64,000 nt of DNA from contig NW_025064881.1 of assembly GCF_019112545.1 (NCBI RefSeq), positions 780,591 through 844,590 on the forward strand, read 5' to 3'. Position 1 is the first letter of the stretch; each line of letters begins with the position of its first letter. The stretch is from Guyanagaster necrorhizus (taxonomy: Eukaryota > Basidiomycota > Agaricomycetes > Agaricales > Physalacriaceae). The position numbers and the translations under genes are program-made. Below are positions 12,066 through 23,500 of this stretch, piece after piece. The notes under the pieces were generated by a model. The model made no database searches. It was not told the DNA's origin and was given only the letters and a program-made list of their open reading frames with translations.

Positions 12066-12524
12066 TGTTATGATTTCTCATCCTTTTTCTGATAAACCTC
12101 TATTTATGCTTAGTCAGGGCATCTAACACCAAGTGCTTAGGACTGTGGGAAGGCTTAGTCATCACAACAAAGCTGACTTTGCCATGGTTCTTTGATGCAA
12201 CCAACATTCAATGATAAGCACACAATTGACCTTTTATATATGGTAGTGACACTCAAGAACAAAGAGCACCAAAAGCAGAGAAATGCACAATAAGTATGTA
12301 GTATTAATAGTGAACCATGTAAAGTATTTAAGGAGGCTTGCTCTCACTGGTAACCCCCAGCTTTGAGCTAAAGTTTATTCATACCATTTCATCCTTGAGC
12401 TGACTATCTGGCCTTGTGACACAATGAGCAGAAATCACAATCAGTGGACTCAGATGACTACCCAAAGTGCGAGGTAGCTTCTGTTTATCATATGATTCTG
12501 TTCACATGATGTTTGGGTCTAACA
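12066..12524 (+). repeat. Element B 5' LTR
   Basis: 459 bp, TGTTA...TAACA. It holds the family promoter features (TATTTAAG box, then AGCTTTGAGCTAA at 12359-12371). By eye it contains about one CpG, against roughly fifteen in the A LTR of similar length. Confidence 0.95.
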
Positions 12525-12525
12525 A

Positions 12526-12538
12526 TTAGCTTGAAGCT
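12526..12538 (+). other. Element B primer-binding site (self-priming type)
   Basis: TTAGCTTGAAGCT, one base after the LTR. Its reverse complement differs from LTR positions 12359-12371 at only two adjacent bases, both explained by decay of one ancestral CpG in each half. Confidence 0.65.
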
Positions 12539-12581
12539 TCACCTTCCCTTTCTCCATGCTCATTAGTGTAGAGAAAACTGA

Positions 12582-15379
12582 ATGCTCTCTATCAACCCAT
12601 TAGACCCAAACTTCAATCATGAGTTCTTTGAACTCCTCACTTTCATCATCGGAATATTGTTGGAATTATTGGTGATCATCCAGCTGCATCAGAGATGCCA
12701 TTCAATTACCATGTGGGCCATTAGACACTACAATGAATTTTTATACATCCAACATATATTACAAAATGTAACCCCTGACCTCCCACTCTATGACATCCTT
12801 GAATCCTGACAAACATCCTATCAGTCTCTGACAAGCCTCCTACTAGAAGCCAGGCCTAGCAGCCTACATCAAGAGAACATTCAAGAAGAAGAGAGACACT
12901 GATACCCCCCTCAATGATTCAGCCAAGACTGTAACCCTCATGTCACAGGATTCTGAAACCCATGGGTCACTGGGCCTCTGCCCAATCATAAGGGTGAGGA
13001 GATCCCAGGAGACTTCTTTCAGCAGTCTCTCTCCTCTGACCCTATCTCTGTCTCTCCAACTGGAGAGGTTGGTAACCATGCCAAAGACTCTCTCAGCCCT
13101 GCTTGGATGGCTGAAGGACTCTGATATATAATACCTCGAAGCTAGTCTTGCAGCCCCATCACAACTCCCTCTCACTCAGTCAGGACAAGCAGTAGGATAG
13201 AGTGGACATCCTTGACCCAGCTCTGTGATGAGTGACAGGCCCAAGAGGCCTGAGATGAAGTCATACACAGGTATTTCCCTATCTGAGACACCAATATCCT
13301 CTTCAACTATGATGAAGCCATATGGCAAGAAGAGTAGCAACAGTGAACTGCACTGCAGCTGATTCACAGTGAGCTTGAAGAACATCTCATTGAAGAAGGT
13401 AGGCAAAGATGGGAAGCCACTGAGCATGACAGGGAGCATAGAGAGGAGCAGCAAGAAATTGAGAGGGCCTGATTAGAAAGGGCCAATGTTTCAAACTGGT
13501 ACAAACTCTGATCCAAAGGTGCTGCTATACTTGCTCCCATCTAAGCTGATCCCTATAATCTGGTCTTCAAAGAACCAAGCACAGAGTCCAGCAGGTGGAG
13601 TTACAACTGCTGGAGGGAGGAGACCCTCGCCACTGAAGAAAGACTTCCAGAAACCCTCTCACATGCTCCAACCCCCCAGTATCCCCTTTTCTGATGAACT
13701 CCTAGTGCTGACACTATATTCAGAGATGATGAGTCCATTCTTAGACATTACAGGTTACAAGTCTCTGGGACTGCTCACATTCCTGTCTGTGCCCTCTGAG
13801 GGTTTCTTGGGAGCTGAGTGGTTAGACAGCTTCTTGATAATAGATACAGAAGAAACATCCAGCTCTATTGTGAGTGAGTGGAGGTGGTGAGAGCAATAGG
13901 AGAAAACAAATATAATAAGAACATTGGAAGTCAATCCCCCTCCATCTACTCCTATAGCCCCATCACTGGCCCCAGCACTCAGCCAGGACAGCAGAATGAC
14001 AGTCTGACCAGCAGGGGACAAGGGGAGTTTCTATGTCCAGCCCACTAACTTCTCTGAAGAAGGGAAGGATGATGAGGATGAGGACAATAAGGAGACTGAA
14101 AGTAACAATCCACCTTGTGTAGGAGGGGAGCTCTCCTACTTACTTCAAGAAGACACAGATGAAGAAGAACTGGAGAAAGTGATATAGGAAGCAAGGAAAC
14201 AGGAGTACCAGAAGTACTATCAATGAGGGGTAAACTTCCTATGGCATGACTCTACTTGGGCAGCATCGCTGCTGAGACAATTATATCTGTATTCTACCAC
14301 TGATGAAAAGATAGAAATTCTAAGGCATGCCACAACAGATTATGCTACCAAGCAATACAATAAGAAGCACTCCAAGGACCAAGTCTGCTGACTACTGGCA
14401 TACTCAATGCTGGAGTCAGTATGACCAATGCCAAGAATCCCACTCATTATTCCAGAACATGCTGTATACATGGCACCATCAATCTAAAGCATCTTTTTGT
14501 ACTCTGCTCCATCAACTAAATCCATGGCAATGCAGCTGACATAAATCTGGCCACAGCTGACCAAAGAACTATTTGTCTTGAGGAACCCCTGAACTGGTAA
14601 AGGGAGTCGACTATTAGGGGCTCAGCCCCTATCAGATCAGGCCAGTGAGAGTGGCACAGGAAAAGAACTGCTCAAAGATGATTCCGAAGCAATTTGACTC
14701 AGATTTATCATTCAAGACAGCATAATCATATGAAAGGAAGAGGTGCTATAGAGAAGCCTGGTGGCCAACGACCATTCCCTTCATTTCTTCTCCAGCTCAC
14801 CCAGTGAATGGTGAAGGCTCTCATTCGAAGAATGGTCTAACCCTATAGGCATCTTGCCCCATAATGTAGCAGTCCTCCAATGCCACCTGGATCTCTTACA
14901 AAAGCCCCAATCTTTCAAAGGGGTATCTGATAATATCGATGGATTTCTAGTAGACTGCAAATAATACTTCGAAGCTTATATCAGATACCTCAGGACAGAT
15001 ATGAACAAAGTGGTCTTTACCATCTCCTATCTCAAAGAAAAGGCAAAAACGTGATGGATTCTTATCTTCCCAAACTTCTGATCCACCACCTGTGAACATT
15101 ACTACTACCCCTTGTGACCTGTCTTCAAACAGATGCTCAATGACAAATTTATAGACCCCACCATACAAGAAATCCATAAGCAGAAAATCAAAGAATACAA
15201 GATGGGTGATAAGGTAGCAACTGATTATTTCGATGAGCTAGAGTGATTAGCCAAGCTTGCTGGAATTCATGATGACATGGCAAATGATGGGAGAATGGTT
15301 GAGGCCCTCAAGCAAGAAGTTCCCCCTTTGTATATCACGATGATTTCAGCGATCAAGATCAAAATCCTAATGCTGAATG
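12582..15379 (+). pseudogene. Element B gag, N-terminal and central part (decayed)
   Basis: The start ATG (12582) opens a 75-codon stretch with a hydrophobic helix (FFELLTFIIGILLELLVII), the same N-terminus as in A, D and E. A long Ser/Pro/Glu-rich region with many stops follows. The Gag core is recognisable from about 14860, with FKGVSDNIDGFLVDC and the KIKEYKMGDKVATDYFDEL motif. The core frame is +1 relative to the start frame. Element A is inserted after 15379; Gag resumes at 24930. Confidence 0.8.
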
Positions 15380-15794
15380 TGTTATGATTTTTCCTTTTCC
15401 TTCCCTTATTTCCTCTATTAATGCTTAGTCAGAAGGCACAAGACCATGGAAAGGCTTAGTTACAATAACCCGCCCACTCATCAGAGACACACAATCGCCC
15501 TTTTATGTACAGTAACGATGCTCAAGGACAACGGGCACCATGGACACAGACACGCACAATAGGTAGTGATATAATTAGGAACGGTAGCACAGTATTTAAA
15601 GGGTAGCGCTCTTGCTGGAGAACCCCAGCTTCGAGCTAAAGTTTATATTCATACCATTCTACCCTCGAGCCATTACATGGCCTTGTGACATATCGAACGA
15701 GCAACATCACAAGTGAATTTGGGTGATCCCTCGAAGTGTGAAGGGACAGCCGTCTATCACGTGTTGTCAGATCATGTGCCACTTGGGCTTAACA
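15380..15794 (+). repeat. Element A 5' LTR
   Basis: 415 bp, TGTTA...TAACA. A TATTTAAA box (15593-15600) lies 34 nt upstream of AGCTTCGAGCTAA (15627-15639), the likely start of the transcript because it is the exact complement of the primer-binding site. Confidence 0.97.
15593..15600 (+). promoter_or_regulatory. TATA box in the A LTR
   Basis: TATTTAAA, at the spacing expected for initiation near 15627. The same box, variably decayed, occurs in the LTRs of B, C, D and E. Confidence 0.7.
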
Positions 15795-15795
15795 A

Positions 15796-15808
15796 TTAGC
15801 TCGAAGCT
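15796..15808 (+). other. Element A primer-binding site (self-priming type)
   Basis: TTAGCTCGAAGCT, one base after the 5' LTR, is the exact 13-nt reverse complement of LTR positions 15627-15639. In Tf1/sushi-type elements the 5' end of the RNA folds back on the primer site and is cleaved to serve as its own primer. This match is the signature of that mechanism; no tRNA match is needed. Confidence 0.8.
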
Positions 15809-18322
15809 TCTACCTTCCCTTTCTCAAGCCCAATTGTGCTGAGAAACTGAATGCCACCAGCAACAACCATAGACCTGAATCATGACTTCTTTGAGTTAAT
15901 AGCTTCCATCATCGGAACATTACTCGGTCTTCTAGCCATCATCACCCTTTGCCATGGACGACAATCAGTAACAGCTTGGATAGTCAGGCACTACCAAGCC
16001 TTTCAGCAGGTACAACAAATTCTATGAAACGTAACCCCCGACCTCCCATTCCATGACATCCCCCCCTCCGCCAGAACGTTCTTCTTCCCACAAGGGCGAC
16101 CCCTATCAGAAACCCGGAATAACAACTCGGATACGAGGAGCCTTCATGAGGAAGAAGGACCCCAGTATCCCTCTTGACGAAACAGCAGAGACTGCCACTT
16201 TGCTCTCACAGGATTCAGGAACCCGTGGACAACAAGCGTCGCTCTGGAGCCCATGGAGATCTCCAATGGTATCGCTGCAGCAGCCCCCCCTGAACATTCC
16301 CCCTCCCCAATTCCCTCAGGGATTGGAAACCGTGCTCGGGACTCCCTTGATGCCACTCGGATGGCTACGAGATCCCGCCAAAGTCCCAACTCCCCCCAGA
16401 ACCCCCCCGTGACCCCCACTGAGCCCAACTCCGGTTCCAGCCAGTCCGTCAGTAGGATGAGGGTCGAGGACCCACATGGAAGGACCATCCACCCTGACTA
16501 TATGAACGTCGAGATTGCCATCTCCGCAGCCGGGGACCCCTATCGACATCTCCATGTGGGCAGCGAGCCCGAGGTCGGGACAGCCAGCGAGCGAGGGAGG
16601 GCAGCCTGAGACAGAATTATCCACTGCATATTCCCAGATTGGGACCTCATGGTCCCCTTTGACTACAACGAGGCAGTACAGCAGCAGCAGCAGAACCAAG
16701 CCCGACAGGAGGAGATTAGGTGAACTCAAGAAGAGCTCGCCGATTACATATGAGAAGAGGCCCGAGAGCGGTATGAGGCCACAGAGTATGACTGACAAGG
16801 AAGGGCGCAGAGAAGGAGAGAAGAAGCCGAGCAGCTGGGATCAGCCTCACCCAGCCGCTATGGGCTACGAACCGACTCCGGGTCCCCTTTCAGGGAGCCC
16901 GACTCAGAAGAAGACTCCTGGACTGGCCCCGCCAGCATCGTCAGCTGGGATGAGGCCATCAGATGAGGGCAAACAGGAGGCTCTCGACCCCCAACCCCCG
17001 ACTACCCAGCTCGAACCGACACTATCTCCTCAGACGCCGACTCCATTCTCGGAGCCTATGGGCTCCAAGTACCCGACAATGCCCACATCTCCAACAGGGC
17101 TCTCCAGTGATTCCTGAGTAGCTGGGTCGCTCGACAGTTCCTCAACCCCGAGTTCCAACGACACTTCAGCCTCTATAGCCAAGAACTGGAGGAGACGAGA
17201 GCGCGAGGAGGAATGTGCTACAGCCGGCTTAGAAATCCCTCCATACGTCGAACCAGCCCAGCCGGAAGCCACAGGGAGGCAGGACCCAGCACCCAGAACA
17301 GTGCAAGGGTCCCCGATGACCCTTCAACCAGCCGTGCTGTCCATTTACGACCCGCCCATCAGTTCCCTCCTCGAGGAAGGGGACAGCGGAGAAGAGGGCG
17401 ATGAGGACAGCGACGGGGACAGTGAGGGACCATACACGGGGGAACAGTGCTTTGAGCGGGCAGGGGAAGAAACAGACGAAGAAGCCTTGAGGGAGGAACT
17501 GGAAAGAGCAAGAAACAGGGAGTACCAGGAGCTGTATGAGCAGGGAAGGAACTTCTTATGGCAGGACAAGTGCTGGCAAGCAACATCCATGGGACTGGAG
17601 TATTGGTACACAGAAAAAACTGAAAAAGAAAAAATCTTGCAGTATGCCGCGACCGAATACGCATGGAGGGAATATGGCCGGCGGCATCCAGAAGATCTGC
17701 TCATGCTGATACCCCCATATCGAAACAAGCCAAAGCTACCGGCCCCAATGCCACGTACCCCCCCTGTCCCACCAAGGCGGGCCATCTACATCGCCCCTTC
17801 AATTTGAAGACGGGCCGACGAGAGTCCTTCAATCTGAAGCATGGCTTCTTGGCTTCTCCGGATGAGGAGCCGCCCGGCATTCCCAACTACCGAAATCCAA
17901 AATCCCTGGACCGGCAAAGGAAGCCGGCTTCTCGGGGGGCAACCGCCCCTGGATCAAGCAGAATCAAGTGGAAAGGAACCCATTCAAGACGATCCCGAGG
18001 CTGTCTGCCTTGGGTTTACGGTACGAGATGGGGTCATCATCTGCATTGAAAACCCAAAAGGGAGTCTGGTTGCCGATGACCAATCATTACACTCATTCCC
18101 GGGACCACCAGCAGAGTGGAAACAACCGCCATTCGACAGATGGCCCAACCCGATGGGCACGTTGCCCCACAATGCCAATGTCCTACAGTGCCACCCCGAT
18201 CTTCTCCGAAAACCCTGCCCCTTCAAGGGGGTTTCGGACGACATCGACCACTTCCTAGTCGACTGCGAGCAATACTTCGAAGTGTACATCAGATATATCG
18301 GAACCGATATGAACAAGGTTGT

Positions 18323-19813
18323 TGATATGCAGGCTACATGTCCAGCCCTATAATTTGCAAATTCTGCATAACACACTAGAATATGCTAGTAACTGAGAAT
18401 CATTAGCCAGTAAAGGACTATGGCTGAGGCTCCGAGCTGATAGTCATGCTAGTCACCAATACTAAGTNNNNNNNNNNNNNNNNNNNNNNNNNNNNNNNNN
18501 NNNNNNNNNNNNNNNNNNNNNNNNNNNNNNNNNNNNNNNNNNNNNNNNNNNNNNNNNNNNNNNNNNNNNNNNNNNNNNNNNNNNNNNNNNNNNNNNNNNN
18601 NNNNNNNNNNNNNNNNNNNNNNNNNNNNNNNNNNNNNNNNNNNNNNNNNNNNNNNNNNNNNNNNNNNNNNNNNNNNNNNNNNNNNNNNNNNNNNNNNNNN
18701 NNNNNNNNNNNNNNNNNNNNNNNNNNNNNNNNNNNNNNNNNNNNNNNNNNNNNNNNNNNNNNNNNNNNNNNNNNNNNNNNNNNNNNNNNNNNNNNNNNNN
18801 NNNNNNNNNNNNNNNNNNNNNNNNNNNNNNNNNNNNNNNNNNNNNNNNNNNNNNNNNNNNNNNNNNNNNNNNNNNNNNNNNNNNNNNNNNNNNNNNNNNN
18901 NNNNNNNNNNNNNNNNNNNNNNNNNNNNNNNNNNNNNNNNNNNNNNNNNNNNNNNNNNNNNNNNNNNNNNNNNNNNNNNNNNNNNNNNNNNNNNNNNNNN
19001 NNNNNNNNNNNNNNNNNNNNNNNNNNNNNNNNNNNNNNNNNNNNNNNNNNNNNNNNNNNNNNNNNNNNNNNNNNNNNNNNNNNNNNNNNNNNNNNNNNNN
19101 NNNNNNNNNNNNNNNNNNNNNNNNNNNNNNNNNNNNNNNNNNNNNNNNNNNNNNNNNNNNNNNNNNNNNNNNNNNNNNNNNNNNNNNNNNNNNNNNNNNN
19201 NNNNNNNNNNNNNNNNNNNNNNNNNNNNNNNNNNNNNNNNNNNNNNNNNNNNNNNNNNNNNNNNNNNNNNNNNNNNNNNNNNNNNNNNNNNNNNNNNNNN
19301 NNNNNNNNNNNNNNNNNNNNNNNNNNNNNNNNNNNNNNNNNNNNNNNNNNNNNNNNNNNNNNNNNNNNNNNNNNNNNNNNNNNNNNNNNNNNNNNNNNNN
19401 NNNNTACAAGTTCTTCGGTTTTGAGGACCGCTAGCCAGCCAAGAGTGCAGCTAGTCAAGCCTAAGTGCTTGATAGACTTAGTATTTGGGTTTCAGAGTTC
19501 ATTGGGTTTCGGAATATTCTAAGTTGATTTAGAGCACAATTTGGTGTTGATTATAAGTCCTAATTATACTTAAACATTGCTATAAACTACTCTCACAAGT
19601 ATTGCATCTTTGAAAGCAAGATAGAGTTAAATAACTGTCTTTATTGACTGTTTCTGTGATTTTACTTAAGACTGCAAGAGTGCTTCTATTGTACTCAAAA
19701 CAACCGACCTCAACTGTATTTGGTGATTGTGTATTGAGTGGTTAGGTGTTGGTGTTTGAGAGGTCATTCCTCATTCACTTCTCTTAGTCACTTAGCTGTT
19801 ACCAAGCACATCA
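18323..19813. mobile_element. Sequence I: non-coding LTR-like insertion in the gag of A
   Basis: 1491 bp including a 937-base assembly gap. It interrupts the codons AAC AAG GTC GTG TTT of gag. Removing it together with one copy of a 4-bp duplication (TTGT/TCGT, one transition apart) restores the frame. The ends are inverted, TGATATGC...GCACATCA, and begin TG and end CA as in LTRs. No open frame is seen in the visible part. The right 409 bp are closely similar to 58482-58889 on the other strand. It may be a solo LTR of another family or a terminal-inverted-repeat element; the gap prevents a decision. Confidence 0.75.
18468..19404. other. Assembly gap (937 N)
   Basis: A run of unknown bases inside sequence I. 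Open frames spanning it have no meaning. Confidence 0.99.
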
Positions 19814-20594
19814 TCGTGTTTGCCATGTCCTACCTAGAGGACAAAGCCAAGACCTGGTGGATTTTGATCTCCCTGAATTTCCGGTCCACTACCAGAGAAC
19901 ACTACCGATATCCCTTGTGGCCGGTATTCAAATGGATGCTAAACGAAAAATTCATTGATCCCGCAGTACAGGAGGTATACAAACAAAAGATCAAGGAATA
20001 CAAGATGGGAGATAAGGTGGCAACGGACTACTTTGACGAGCTAAAAAGGCTCGCCAAGCTTGCGGGAATTCGGGAAGATACAGCAAACGACGGAAGGATG
20101 GTAGAGATGCTCAAACAAGGGGTCCCCTCCTCGTACCTCATGATGATCTCGGCCATGGGCGTTAAAATACTAATGCCCGTTGGCTACGACGAATGGAAAG
20201 AGAGGATCGTCGAGATGTACAAGGAGCAACAAAGGCAGAAAGCGGAGGCATCAGTACTGCAGGAATACTCCAAGAAACCAGCCCCGCCAACCCCGAACAA
20301 ACTGGGGCAAACTGCTGGGAAATCATCGGGATCCACTCAAATGCCTAGCTACGGAAGCCAGAAGACAGGAACCAGGACGACTTACACCAGAGCCAGCAAA
20401 CCTATGGACATCAATCGAATGAAGAAGGAAGGGAAATGTTTTAACTGCGGGCTGAAGGGTCACATGGCCAAGGACTACCCAAAGAAGAAACGAACCCGCG
20501 AAGACATCAGAGCACAGATTGCCGAGCTACAAAAGGAAGATGAAGAGCTTGGGAAGGAGACAAAGATCAAGGAGGTAAAAGGGGAGGCCGACCA

Positions 20595-23500
20595 GTGAGC
20601 GACTCCACTGGATCGGCCAAAGGACTTCACGGTGTGCAGGGCTTGACCGTTGTACAGACTCATAATACCTTTGTAGTACCAAATACGCATTCGAATATAC
20701 CCACGATTAGTAATACACACCCGAAAGAGTCGAAAAAAGAAGCTCAAATGCCTACAGGCCAAACAGGGGCAGAGAGCCCCAAAACTTGGCTCAAACCATT
20801 CGAGACCGAATGAACCTGGCGGGCCGTCAAGAAAGCCGTAGACGAAGGAACGGCCAAGGCTGCACTGAAAGGATGGATACATCGGACCAGGACAGGGGAA
20901 GTCACCATGGAAGTCATTCAGAGACTACAAAAGGCCGAATGAAGTCAGGCCTTGGAATGGTTAGATGAACTAAAAGGACCGCAGAAATTTGTCTGACGAA
21001 CCAAGACTCCCAGCCGCAACCTGACAACAAAAGCCCAAATCGAAACTTTGACCAATCGATCAAAGTACTCGGTAACCGCCCTGATCGACAGCAGATGTAC
21101 CGGCAGTTCCATCAATCAAACCTTCGTCCAACAACATCACCTTCCCACCAGATCCACCGCTGCACCCATTCTGGTATATAATGCCGACGGAACAAAAAAC
21201 CAAGCTGGGTCGATCACGGAGTATGTTGAACTCCGATTAACCATTGGGGATCATTCTGAAAGGATCGACTTGGCCGTAACGGACCTCGGAACCAAGGAAC
21301 TTTTCCTTGGTCATGATTGGCTCATCCGGCATAACCCGCTGATCAATTGGAAGACTGGACGACTTATCTTCGCTCGGTGCAGATGTCGGAAAATTCCATA
21401 TGAATTGCCGGATGAAGATCCAGAAGACAGATGGGATGAAGAGATGGAGAACGGGGAGACCATTCTGGCAATCGACCTGCAAGAAGAGATCCACGTCCGA
21501 GCAGTACATCATGCCAATGATCTGGCAGCTAGGGCCAACGAGGGGAAGGAGGAAAAAACGTTCGAGGAACTGGTGCCGGAGTAGGCACGCGACTTTCATG
21601 ATCTCTTCAAAAAGGAAAGCTTTGACGAGCTACCATGCCCAAAGCCCTGGGACCATGCCATTGAGCTGACCCCCAATGCAAACACAAACCTCGATTGCAA
21701 AACCTACCCCCTCAGTAATCAGGAGCAGCAAGAGCTCGATAAATTCCTCGATGAGAACTTGTCCTCTGGACGGATTCGACCGTCGAAGTCCCCCATGGTC
21801 TCCCCCTTCTTCTTTGTAAAAAAGAAGGACGGCAAGCTGCGTCCTGTACAGGACTACCGAAAACTAAACAAGATGACCATTAAAAACCAGTATCCGCTAC
21901 CCCTGATCTCGGAATTAATGGACAAACTCCAGGGGGCCAAATACTACACCAAGCTCAACGTCTGTTGGGGGTACAACAACATCCGAATAAAAGAGGGAGA
22001 CGAGTGGAAGGCAGCGTTCCGGACCAACAGGAGACTCTTCGAACTGACAGTAATATTTTTCGGTTTGACAAACTCCCCGGCCACCTTCCAGTGGATGATG
22101 AACAACATCTTCAAGGACCTCATCGCCACCAGAAAGGTCACCATCTATCTGGATGACATCCTCATCATGTCTAGAACGAGTGAAGAACACCGCAAATTGG
22201 TCCGTCAAGTACTTGCGCTCATGAGGAAGCACAAGCTGTTCCTTAAAGTGGAAAAGTGCGAGTTCGAGGTACAAAAAACCGAGTACCTTGGGGTAATCAT
22301 CAGCGAAGAGAGCATTCAAATGGACCCAATCAAAATTGCGGGAGTGGTGGACTGGCCCACGCCTACCAAGAAAAAGGAACTACAATCCTTCCTAGGCTTC
22401 ACCAACTTCTATCAAAGGTTCATATGCGACTACAGTAAAATCATCCGCCCCATGACACAGCTCACCGGCAATGCCCCATGGGGATGGGGGACTCCTCAAC
22501 AGCATGCATTCGAAGATCTGAAGTGACGATTAGCAGAAGACGTCATCCTTGCCATACCATCGCAGGATAGCAAGTTCCGTGTGGAAGCCGACTCAAGTGA
22601 GGGGGCCATAGGCACCATACTATCACAGGAGCAGGGGGGAAAATGGCGACCCGTCGCCTTCCTCTCAAAGGCACTAATGGTAACGGAAAGAAACTATGAA
22701 ATCTACGACAAAGAGCTGCTCGCGATAATGCTCGCATTGGAGGAGTGGCGACATTACCTGATCGGAGCAGCCAAAACCTTCGAGGTATGGACGGATCATC
22801 AGAACCTCAGATATTTTCGACAACCGCAAAAGTTAAATCGCCGCCAAGCCCGATGGGTTACTGAACTCGCCCAATACGAATACACCCTGCACCACAAAGC
22901 TGGTGTCACCAACAAAAAGGCTGACCTCCTCTTTCGCCGAGCGGACCATGACCAGAGAGGGAGTGACAATGAAGGGGTTGTCATTCTTTGTCCCGAACAT
23001 TTCCGGGCAATAATAATGCCCACAGAGGAAGAGATACATGAGTGCATTAAGAGTGCGACCCGAGATGCACATCAGTGGGACCAAAAGATCGCTGCCTCGC
23101 TCAACCACGAGCGAGGGCTAACAAAAAAGGAGGGGATGATTTATTATGATGGGAGGATCTACATCCCACGGGTTCAAAGCCTATGAGGGGATATAATCGC
23201 CATACACCATGACCACGCAACAGCAGGACACCCCAGCATCGCCAAAACGAAGGAACTCGTCTTACGAGAGTATTGGTGGCTGAAACTCAGTAATGACATA
23301 ACTACATATGTCAGAGGCTGTGAAACCTGTCAAAGGGGAAAATCGTCTATGCAAGTGAAGGCGGCCCCGCTACACCCGAATGAGGTACCAGCACAGCCAT
23401 GGACCCACATATTGGTAGACATGATCACCGGGTTACCAGATTGCAATGGATATGATGCAATCCTCATCATAGTGGATCGATTCTCTAAAGCCATTATCCC

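Larger units (their letters stand above)
15851..20598 (+). pseudogene. Element A gag: very large Gag with N-terminal hydrophobic helix (broken)
   Basis: ATG 15851 starts 58 codons with a hydrophobic segment (FFELIASIIGTLLGLLAII), then a TGA at 16025. The same frame continues through a Pro/Ser/Glu-rich region with mostly TGA stops to about 17.2 kb. The frame then shifts by +1 to an acidic and coiled-coil-like part (about 17220-17800). The Gag core (FKGVSDDIDHFLVDC) is split by insertion I at 18323-19813 and resumes at FAMSYLEDKAKTWW. It ends with a zinc knuckle, CFNCGLKGHMAKDY (20437-20478), whose last cysteine has become tyrosine (TGC to TAC). Without I, Gag would be about 1080 residues, far longer than the usual 300-500. 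The stop (20596-20598) overlaps pol. Confidence 0.85.

Noticed and set aside
16053..18376. Several long overlapping frames on both strands in the A gag region
   Set aside because: The high GC of the Pro/Ser-rich linker opens several frames; only the frames conserved with B, D and E were kept as Gag.
18418..19522. Long open frames on both strands across the run of N
   Set aside because: They are produced by undetermined bases in the assembly gap and contain no real sequence.
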